This document shows, piece after piece, positions 51,577-60,000 of a stretch of DNA of 60,000 bases (positions are counted from its first letter, which is position 1; each line of letters starts with the position of its first letter). Source of the stretch: Symbiodinium natans (lineage: Eukaryota > Sar > Dinophyceae > Suessiales > Symbiodiniaceae); assembly GCA_905221605.1 (NCBI GenBank), contig CAJNDS010002462.1, positions 126,001 through 186,000 of the forward strand, written 5' to 3'. Under the pieces are notes generated by a model that saw only the letters and a program-made list of their open reading frames with translations, was not told the DNA's origin and did not search any database. The position numbers were made by a program, and so were the translations under genes.

Positions 51577-53730
51577 TCATCGTCCGCTTGCTTCGCAGCC
51601 TGCTTGCCGAACCGTTGCTGTGGGTTGATGGCGTGTCTTGGCGCTCATGCTTTGCGCTACGCTGTTCCAGGACATGGGCGACTTCTGCATTCCAGAGCAT
51701 GGATCGGACCTTGAAGCAGGCTGCAATGACGCGTCGCATGGATAACCAGCAATGCTTGCATGTGCCGTCCTTTTCAACATACTGCTGCGAGTCGAACAGC
51801 TTTAGTCTGGCGGCCTGGACAAGAACAACAAGGACTGGTTTGCACGCTCTTTGGCAGCTCACATGCCTGACCTCGACTCTGGCCAAACATTCGTCGTGCT
51901 GCTGCTCAGCAGTGCGAACGCGCTCCGCCTCGATTTTGCATCGTGATCAGCACAGTTGAAGCTTGATGACAGCAACATGTGCTGAGAAGTCAACCCACTC
52001 AGTGTTGTCTGGGCTGCTAGGAGGCGGCGACCATGACAGCTCGCTGCCATCATCGATAACCAGCCTCAGACAAGCTCAACTCAGAATATGCCGACATCGT
52101 GATTCCGAAAGGGAAAAGTCCATAAAGTCCGCAATGAGGCAATTTTGGCAATGCACCCAAGCTCTGGACCAATCGCCCAAGCGATGCACCGCGACACCCA
52201 CATCAGACTCCTGGGCTAGAGCGGCTAGAGCCCGCATCACAAGCAAGTTCTCAAACAGCGCCCCCGGCGCCCCCTCCGGCAGCAGAGGTCCGTATCAAAG
52301 GATGCGCGAAAGATGCTCTTCATGGCGGTGGCGCTGCTCAGAAAGTCAACCCCTTAAAGGGTCAGCACTGGAAGATGAACCGCTAGGGGCAAATATATGG
52401 CAGAGCAGGCCATTGTCTCTTGGACCACGGCGAGGTTGACGCTGTGCTGTTGGGATCAGCTCGCTGCTGGGAAACTCGGCGCTGACCTGTTCCGCTGCAC
52501 ACTATGCTGGCCCTATCGCATCTTGATTTGCATCTTGTCTGAAACGGAGACCTGGAAGGGCGCCGTCTGCGAAAAGAGCCGTGCGCAATCAGCTCCTTGT
52601 CTCAGGTCGTGGTCCTGCCGAGGCACTTGCCCCCGGATTCCCAGAATCCAGCAAAGAGAGCAAAGAGAGCAAAGAGAGCCTTCCCGAGTTCGCCGGCCCA
52701 GCCGCAAACCTGCCATACTTCAGATTTGGAACGTCGCTTTCGCAAGGTCAAGAGCTCATGCAGTCCTTGGATGAAATGCTCTCATACTTGGCACCAAAAT
52801 CCTCCAGCCAAAAATGCTTCCAAAAGCAGGCTTGCAAAAACGACTTGGTGAGTTCATGTACATCCACGATGTGCAAAGCATCACCAGCCTCGCAGGCAAC
52901 GGGCTCACACGAAATCAGTGATGGCCCCTTGGCCGAGGCAGACCGTGTCAGCACAAAGTGGCTGATTGTGCAGGTACATAGAAGCACTGCCACTGCGGAA
53001 ACCTAGCCCTGTTTTCTCGCCAGGCTTGCAGCTGCCTGCGTCTCAGTCCTCGTGGAGCGCTCCACACGTTCTTGTTCTGCATCGTTTGGGTCCAACACGT
53101 GCGGCTTCATCTTCGAGGCATGGCGGCTATGGAACCCACAATGAATGCACGGTGGTGCACATGAAGCGCCGAGCGTGTGTGAGCCGGTTCGAGCATCCGT
53201 CCACAGTCGTCCCCAGAGCAGTCTTATTCGAGGCCTAGTGATGCGCCAGCTCAGACTCGCTGGCCTTGGCAGTAGAGCCACTTCTCCGCCACCTCCCTGG
53301 ACGGATAACCCCACCAGGCGCAACAAGGACGCTGGTCCAGGTAGTCCAGGTCATGCTGATGGTCGAAGGCTTCTTGCTCCAGACGATTCCATACATAAGA
53401 GAGTCTGGCATCACATTCACACGCACACCTTTGGTAGCCACGTGGCCCGATGCACACCAGCCCCTTGAAGAAATCAAAGACCCACAGCAGGTACATGAAG
53501 ATGCAGCACATCTCGGAAGCCTGTCAGCTTCGGGCTGTTCGAAACACTCAACTGCACACCATATATGGCATGCTCTTGTCTGCCTGGGCAATGTGAATCT
53601 GCTCGTGGTTGATGAACCTGACATGTGGGGCCCACCACTTAGCCAAGTGTGCAAGATGCTCCAGGTACAGCGTTTGTACCGTTGAACACCCCTGAACACC
53701 GCTGGCTTCGACCTGCCGGACCGGTTGCAA
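51577..53730 (-). CDS. large multi-exon gene, unrecognised protein
   Basis: A series of minus-strand pieces. About 53600-53690: VQTLYLEHLAHLAKWWAPHV. About 53260-53500: FKGLVCIGPRGYQRCACECD, then LSYVWNRLEQEAFDHQHDLD. About 53005-53120: KMKPHVLDPNDAEQERVERS. About 52750-52910: SCEPVACEAGDALHIVDVHE, then LTKSFLQACFWKHFW. 52080-52285: GAPGALFENLLVMRALAALA, then VAVHRLGDWSRAWVHCQNC, ending at a GTTGAG donor. About 51560-51925: AERVRTAEQQHDECLARVEV, then KPVLVVLVQAARLKLFD. Acceptors of AG|G type precede several. Phases were not fully joined, and plus-strand frames (for example 53266-53685) are open over parts. It might be more than one gene. Confidence 0.45.
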
Positions 53731-54184
53731 CCAAGCCGCTCTTCGATGTTTTCGCCTTCAAGTTCTTCCTTCGACTCCCGAATGCAGATGCAAGGCCACA
53801 TTGTGAACCCGCGCACGGGGTAGAAACAAGAGAATAGCCTGCCGTCGGTGCGCAGTGCCGACAAGGCTTAAGCTGAACATTGCTGAACGAAGCACTGCCC
53901 GCAACGAGGCCTTGGGACCATCGACTCATACACCACCCAGCCTTCTCGCATGTGAGAACCACAGTGAGAGTAGTACCATCAAGTTGAACACACCTTCAAG
54001 CACCTCGAAAGCCCATGACTGTTGGCCAAGCTGACCGTTGACTCTGGGTCTTGAAGCCAGATGCCCAGCTAAGCCATGGCTCGCTGGACCCCCTACCCTT
54101 TCAAGATTGCCACAGCCTGCGCAAAGTTGCTGGTGAGCCACATCGACATGAAGCCATGACCCAACCGAGTCTTCTGCAAAACGT

Positions 54185-55740
54185 ATGTTTGACAAGGTGG
54201 CCGTTGAAACCAGGGATGTGGCACAAGGAGATTGGAAAGGTTGGAAGTACCTCCACATGCTGTGCGACAACACGCTGCGCACTGCCGATCGCATGATCCT
54301 ACCCTGTGTCACTTCAATCTTGCCGGGCTCGCGAGATCGCAGGCTGAGAGAAAAGGGAAGACTCCATCTTCACTCAAGCAAGCACAAACCTACTGTTTTG
54401 GTGGATGCTTGGCTTCATTGTAACAAAGTACGTGCTTGAAAAACAATATCGGAGGGCCATGGCACGCATGCAGTGTGAGTTCCGCGTGAAGGATGGCTAC
54501 CGCAATCTGGAGATTCAAACTCCGATCCAAAAACAGCTTCGTCCTCGACATGAATTCCCAGCGTGGTGCCGAAACTGGGCCAAGGGGAGATGTGAAACCT
54601 ACAGTGTATTGTAATGCAACAGAACCTCTGACGCAGCGAGCAAAGTTCTTCTCGTTTTTGCATGACTGAGCTGGATCCTGCGCCGAGAGCATCCTTGTTT
54701 CAAGGTTGCTTGGCGAGGCACGTATCGTAGCAGACCGCATGGTGCAAGCGCTACGCGCTCGCAAGCACTCCCAAGTCACACCTCGCCCGGGACATTTTGA
54801 AGCTCACGCTGCAAGACCAGCTTCTCGCTGAGCCATGCTTGCCGGGTTTCAGTCTTGCGCTCGTTTGGAGGTGCCTGACGACCAATCTGGTCTTATCATG
54901 CTATATCCAGCTCATTGCACTCTCACTCCAGACTCGAAGCTTCCAAGGGGCGCTCCAAATTTGCTCAGCAACCCCAGCCCCAAACAAGCATCGGATCCTT
55001 CGCCATCGATGACTCTGACTGGCTGGCGTGTCGGGAACATTGAAAGCCTTACGGCTGCATCGCCAAGCAACCACTTTTGCTCTCGACTGTGTCAAAATCA
55101 GGCTCGAGCGCAACTTGTCTTTTCAAGAGGTTCACAGACTTCACATACACGGTCACCTTGAGCAGTACCCATAGACATGCAGGGGGGGGACTTTGGAGAG
55201 GCCCGCAGCCCACGAGACAGCTCGCGGACCGCCTCGTAGCCCTTGCAGAAAGACCCAGAGACCATCATGTCAATGTCCATGGGCGACAGGTATCCTTGGA
55301 CCTGCATAGAAAGACTTCTGCCAGCTTGACTGATCGCAGCGGGTGATCAGAACCTCGCAGTTCACATCTACAAAGACGCCAGATCCTGTTACCCGCAGGA
55401 CCTGAGCACAGAAGCGAGCAGCGATTTGACTGGAATATCCCAAGAGGCACAGTCGACTGAGATTCATGCTGTACCTCGGATGCCTACAGAGGTGTCCGCT
55501 GAAATCAAGTCTTCCAGCTTCCTGGAAGATTGGCTCGAGTCACTTCACGTCCCGTCTCCGGTACTTGGGCGAAACTTGCAAGGGCCTTCTGCCAGTGTCG
55601 GCCTTGGTCTCCTATCGAGAACAAAGAGAGAAGGACGAAGTACTGAGCACAGTTTGGAGCCGACACTGTGGGCCTTGACAGTACCAACAATGCATAGCCT
55701 CATGGACACATCCTCAGATGTCAGAACACTGAGGTGACAC
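54185..55740 (+). CDS. multi-exon gene, unrecognised protein
   Basis: Plus-strand pieces in order. 54185-54300: MFDKVAVETRDVAQGDWKGW, then KYLHMLCDNTLRTADRM. About 54440-54612: KQYRRAMARMQCEFRVKDGY, then RNLEIQTPIQKQLRPRHEF. About 54700-54780: LLGEARIVADRMVQALRARK. About 54840-55100: GFQSCARLEVPDDQSGLIML, then a Pro/Ser-rich part. 55426-55737: TEVSAEIKSSSFLEDWLESL, ending at a TGA at 55735. Strand and order are consistent, but splice junctions were not fixed. It diverges from the minus-strand gene ending its 5' part near 53.8 kb. No domain recognised. Confidence 0.45.
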
Positions 55741-55744
55741 GGTG

Positions 55745-57180
55745 AAACCAAGATCTCTAAGAGTGCGACGACTCGATAGCAATACACCTCACCATGAAGT
55801 AAGCTGAAATCTGATCACAACTTGACAACCCTGTGTTTCTCTCTGTTTTCAAAGGATGGGACACGCAACTCCTCACCACGAACATGAAGCTGATCCGACT
55901 GGAGCAAGCCTGCCAGCGATTTTCACGGGACGCATGAGGGTTCAAAAGGTGACATCAGTTGGGTGAAGCACCAGGAATCTCACAGTTGAAGTCGACTAGC
56001 CTCATGGCAAATGCAGTTCTAAGGCAACATTCAGCCTGCCTGTGAAACGCACCGCCCAAATCATGCGTGTGCAGATCTGTCACAAGATGCATTCATACAA
56101 TTTTTTGTGAGTGGGAGTTTAGGTCTGTCAGCAAACATGTAACACAAAGAAACCACCCCGGGAATGCAGCTGTACGCTTCGCCGAACCCTGGCATGAAAC
56201 CGCAATCTGCCAGCAAACACAGCGAAGTCTGTGAACCGTTCGAGCACCTGTTCGACTGTCTTACCAATCATGATATGTCCTGATGACAGTTTACATTTAT
56301 GTTGCTTTCAAAAACTGGGGCTGAGACACACCATCATCGGTTGCAGATATAACAACAGCACGCCATGGTCCAAGCCCTGCCCGCAGCCTTTGTGCCGAGT
56401 GTTCTGAGTTGGCACCCTCCAATCACCAGATCACTCGCTGCGAGATCCGAGAGAAAAGGAGTCGACTCCTCCAGGCGAAGAGGCGCAACTTGAGCAACGC
56501 CGCGCCTGGCCAACCTCACGGGCACGGAACCCATCTTGGCTGAGAGCTGCAGCAGCGGGAATCTGCTGATTCGGGCTCGGTCCCTGGCCGTGGAGGTTGC
56601 TCACGCAGAGCACCTCGCGACCGGCACTTTGCACGATCGTCTGATTCGGCCAACTCTCAGTGCGGAGCGGATGCACCAACTGTGCTTGGTGCAGCAGTAG
56701 ACCTGCGATGGATACCACCAACACCCCCCAATACAGGTGTTTTCACCTCGACGAGAACTTGCGATTGATGCCTCCATTTCGCTGCCGAGCAGAGGGAGGC
56801 CCTCCCAGACAAGGGCAAATGGCTATTGCGGCTATTGACTCCCTTCGACTTCTGATGACTGCCCACACCTGCCTCTGGGTCACTTCTGTCGGGGGATGGA
56901 CTTTGTGAGGAAGATGCTGAGGACGAGGAAGACACCTAAGCGGCTCAAGCTTGGGGTTGGGGTTGGGGTTGGGGTTGGGGTTGGGGTTGGGGTGGGGGGA
57001 GCGGCACGGGGCTTCCTTCCTGCTGTGTGTGTGTGGACGGACCACTTGGAATCACCAGGGTGCTCAGAGCTGCGTTGTGAGAACCTGCGGGGGAGAAGTG
57101 ACTTTGAAGTGACTTTGAACCGTGTTCCGAAACATGGTCGGGGGTCAAAGCTGCCGTAGCGCATTAGGCTCTGGAGAATC
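55745..57180. other. region with no supported gene apart from weak frames
   Basis: Frames on both strands around 56430-56930 are open and Ser/Pro-rich but have no splice evidence. The segment 56952-56999 is a GGGGTT repeat. Confidence 0.35.
56952..56999 (+). repeat. (GGGGTT)n hexanucleotide array
   Basis: Seven to eight copies of TTGGGG. The motif equals the Tetrahymena-type telomere repeat but here is short and internal. It creates Gly-Val or Pro-Asn repeats in frames crossing it. Confidence 0.95.
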
Positions 57181-57478
57181 TCAATGCTACCCACAGACGC
57201 CCATGTCTCCCGTCAAAATTTGAATTCGCGAGCAGGATGCCTCAACCCCCGTCTTGGATGGCTTGAGCGTAACTTGGCTAAGTCCAGCGCCAGCTCTGGA
57301 TACCAAAACCTCGGGACATCAACAACGGCAGCGCGCACTGACTGTGCAGACTATCATGATGCATCACCCGTACTACGTACACGCATGTTCACGCTAGTCC
57401 TTGCATCGTAGCCGGTATTTTCTTTGACCTTGGACCTGTCACACCTCATCACTGGGCTCACGAACAGATGACCTCCAG

Positions 57479-57804
57479 ATGTGGGAGTTCTGCAAATTGC
57501 AGCTGCGGAGCGCTGGCACCTCGCAGTCGATGTCAACGAGAACTCCTCGACCTCAGAATTTTTCCCCGACACTAGGCCCACTAGGCCTCTTGCAGAACGC
57601 AGTAGCGTTTTCACAAGTTTACAAAGCACTCCAAAGCACTCCAGGAGGCCAGGCCATTTGCAAGCACAGCACATACTCGCCCTGTGTAGGCTGTGCCTGC
57701 TTTGCGAGGTCGTGAGGAACACCGCATCTCTGATTCACGTTGGCATGTCACCGTTGTGGGGGCCGTCAGCCGAGACTTATGGACTCAAACCTGGCCATGA
57801 ATAA
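57479..57804 (+). CDS. candidate exon(s), unknown protein
   Basis: Two overlapping plus-strand frames: GVLQIAAAERWHLAVDVNEN (about 57482-57545) and GLLQNAVAFSQVYKALQSTP (about 57584-57645). They probably represent different exons or a splice between frames. No domain recognised. Confidence 0.3.
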
Positions 57805-58089
57805 TCAGTCCAACCTTATGATATGGCTTTTAGCATCATGAAGCTCTCTGAGTTTCGCTCACGGACATGTGATCTCCAAGACATTAGAGCAAAACGGACC
57901 ACATGATGCCAAAGGCACTGCCGGAGTCCACGATACACCGATTTTAATCATGCTTCTCAAGAGGATCGAAACCAATCCTGTTTGGTCGATATTCGTAGGA
58001 GGACGGTGACAGATGAAAGCCGAAGGCACTGTGGTGAAGCTGCTGGATCGGCTCACCGTGCCAAAGTTAAGTGTCGGTGTACCAAAGTG

Positions 58090-58428
58090 TCATAACGTGT
58101 CATACTTCACGACATTGTTTGGCAAGCTCCGGTTCCGGCCAACTGGCCAACTGAGTACTAGTGTGCTTCGAACAGGCACAAACATCTTCATCGGCTCATG
58201 CGCACTTTCAGGGACTTCGGAGAAGTACAACCAGTCCTGGCGACCCATGAGCTGGGAAGCCATCAGCAGTCGGATGGTTGCGTTCAGGACACACGATGCT
58301 GAAAAGACATAAAGGACATCCACATCCTTTTGCAGAGGCTCTCCCCTGTCACACGGCTCTTCGTCTCTGTTCGACTCGCTTGCAGAGTCCAAGCTAACGA
58401 TGATGGGCTGTGATTGCGGAAATATCAA
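58090..58428 (-). CDS. candidate exon, unknown protein
   Basis: A minus-strand frame, probably entered after a CAATCACAG acceptor near 58408, reads IIVSLDSASESNRDEEPCDR, then SCVLNATIRLLMASQLMGRQ. A plus-strand frame over 58013-58312 is also open and protein-like. The minus strand agrees with the better exons upstream. Confidence 0.4.
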   Translation of the reverse strand: MIFPQSQPIIVSLDSASESNRDEEPCDRGEPLQKDVDVLYVFSASCVLNATIRLLMASQLMGRQDWLYFSEVPESAHEPMKMFVPVRSTLVLSWPVGRNRSLPNNVVKYDTL

Positions 58429-58549
58429 CTCAACTTGGTGTGCTCATATCGCTGAGTTTCGGATACTTTTGCAACATTTTGCAACAGCACGCGCTAAGAA
58501 ACCAACAGTGTGACGATGTGCGACGCGTGCGAACGGCTCGAGTTGTCCA

Positions 58550-58590
58550 GGCTGCCTGTATCTGCCTGTATCTGCCTGTATCTGCCTGTC
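58550..58590. repeat. 10-bp tandem repeat GCCTGTATCT
   Basis: Four copies of a decamer. Confidence 0.9.
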
Positions 58591-58689
58591 CACTATTGTA
58601 GCATGAAGCGTCATGCAAAGATGCACAAAGGCACCACATACACAGAGCCAAGCACTGTCGCGGAGCGGTGGGTGCCTCCAGCACAGTCA

Positions 58690-58880
58690 AGCTCATGAGC
58701 AGGAAGCCGTTCTTTGGCATCGAGTGTGGGCAACACCTCAGAGGAAATCCCACACTGTGCAAGATACCATGTCTCGAAAAATAAAAGCCCACCTCCGCAG
58801 ACACGTTCCCGCTGCCTTGCATATCCATCTCCTGCCACAGTGTACCCAAGTCTGGCAAGATCACTCGCTTGAGCCAGGGC
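58690..58880 (-). CDS. candidate exon with an EF-hand-like loop
   Basis: A minus-strand frame reads LPDLGTLWQEMDMQGSGNVS, then AEVGFYFSRHGIL. The string DMQGSGNVSAEV resembles an EF-hand calcium loop (acidic 1, polar 3 and 5, Gly 6, aliphatic 8, acidic near 12), though Glu falls at position 11. A second minus frame over 58800-58990 (RVMQEEDEDLEALAQASDL) is at least as protein-like and overlaps it, so one of the two, or a short intron between them, is wrong. Confidence 0.35.
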
Positions 58881-59000
58881 CTCCAAATCCTCGTCTTCTT
58901 CTTGCATCACGCGAGTTGCTATCTCAGGAGCATTCGCTGGCCTGTCCTTCAGCTGAGGCATCGCACAGTGTGGCAGTGCACACAGTGTGGCAGTGCACAC

Positions 59001-59135
59001 CCGTATTGCAGTCGCTGCGGCTGAGAGGCTCCCTTCAAGAGGGAAGCCACTTCCGGGTCACCCTGTTTCAGCTCGGCCAGAATGCTTTGCACAATGGCCT
59101 GTCGCAGCTGCGATGTGCTGCGATCAGACAGTTTA
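59001..59135 (-). CDS. internal exon of an unrecognised protein
   Basis: 135-nt exon between a GGTAG acceptor and a GTGTGC donor, phase 2 in and out. It reads LSDRSTSQLRQAIVQSILAE, then LKQGDPEVASLLKGASQPQ, strongly helical. A likely neighbouring exon (about 59280-59385) reads SHLLEALAAQPYRGSSRQDA, then QRLFLACLKK. Probably part of the same gene as 59745-60000. Confidence 0.5.
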
Positions 59136-59744
59136 CTACCAGCACAGGTTCACTGAAGCAGCATACGAGCCTCTCTGTCACCAGCTGCACCCTCTTGGTG
59201 AGCCTCAGACAGCTCGATGTCTCAGCCAAACGCCATCCATGAAGTCCATGAAGGATTCTTGTCACTCCTGCAACTTAGACCTCCTTTCTTGAGACATGCG
59301 AGAAAGAGACGCTGGGCATCTTGCCTGGAAGATCCGCGGTAGGGCTGGGCTGCCAGCGCCTCGAGCAAGTGACTCGTAGCACGACTGCACTATGACTGCT
59401 ATAAAGTTTCTGGGCCAGTAAGTCGCGAACTTGGTAGCGCCAGCAAGCACTTCAAGCACAATTCATTCTCTGACCTCCAACTGAAAATTCACTTTGCCCT
59501 TCAACGAGTCATGAGGGACGAGCATAAGCACAGCGAAGCACCTGCCCTGTTTTACTTCCAGATTCTTCTCGCAGTCTGCGCGGATTTTCTCGCAGTCTGG
59601 ATGCTGTGGCGGCTATGGTTGTGTTCGGCCTTGTTGACCAAAGACTTCGAATCCTCAGTTAAGGAATGAAACTTTCAACATCATGGTGCAGGTGGTGCAA
59701 GCATCGTTCATTCGTTCATGAAAAGAAAAAATGCGGAGACTCAC

Positions 59745-60000
59745 CCCCACAAAAAACTGCAAACGAAGGAATCCAAGGATCTAGTGCCCCAGGAAAGCGA
59801 TGGGCGAAGAAGCGCAGATAGAGCTCTAGCTTGCTCAAGGGCGGATGGGTGCACTCCAGCCTTCGCCAATTGTTCAACGTGACCTCGCTGGGGTCGCACC
59901 GGAATAACATGAAGGTCCTCCCATGGAATGTCCTCTCAGCATCCCGTGGGGCTGCGCCGTCATCATCTGTCTCACATTGAATTTCAACTGATGCAGTTTC
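59745..60000 (-). CDS. exon of an unrecognised protein, cut by the window edge
   Basis: The minus-strand frame is open from the right edge of the window to a perfect GTGAGT donor (first intron base 59744). It reads TFHGRTFMLFRCDPSEVTLN, then NWRRLECTHPPLSKLELYLR and a hydrophobic end before FAVFCG. Good coding character and a strong donor; the 5' part lies outside the window. No family recognised. Confidence 0.55.

Overview
The window looks like nuclear DNA of a dinoflagellate, most plausibly a Symbiodiniaceae-type alga. This is inferred from content: no bacterial operon structure, one long intronless gene, many short exon-like reading frames bounded by GT..AG (some GC..AG) sites with acceptors often read as AG|G, several very short candidate introns (45-100 nt), interstitial TTTAGGG/CCCTAAA arrays, abundant microsatellites and large foldback elements. 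No rRNA, tRNA, CRISPR array or spliced-leader gene was found by eye.

Layout. From about 2.7 to 24 kb nearly all convincing coding signal is on the minus strand: a three-exon gene end (stop at 2752), a two-exon gene end resembling a He_PIG/Ig-like fold (stop at 4887), many internal exons to about 20.4 kb, and the clearest gene, an RBR-type E3 ubiquitin ligase frame at 21105-22649. From 25.1 to 30.3 kb is a repeat island with two foldback elements (678 bp with 115-bp perfect inverted ends; 1500 bp with about 520-bp arms between TA dinucleotides), C-rich tracts and telomere-like DNA. Minus-strand coding resumes at 31-36.3 kb, and a C3HC4 RING-finger gene starts at 38383 and runs down to about 37.2 kb.

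From 38.4 kb the strand alternates: plus (38.5-40.1), minus (41-42.2), plus (42.8-44.3), minus (44.6-45.3), a second repeat island (45.4-48.7 kb), minus (51-53.8), plus (54.2-55.7, perhaps to 57.8), minus (58-60, open at the right edge). Most proteins were not recognised. The two identifiable ones are both ubiquitin-ligase types, but no pathway links them here. Exon boundaries were deduced from reading frame, splice motifs and phase; entries where two or more junctions agree in phase are the most reliable. Both strands often give open, protein-like frames, so transcript evidence would decide many calls.
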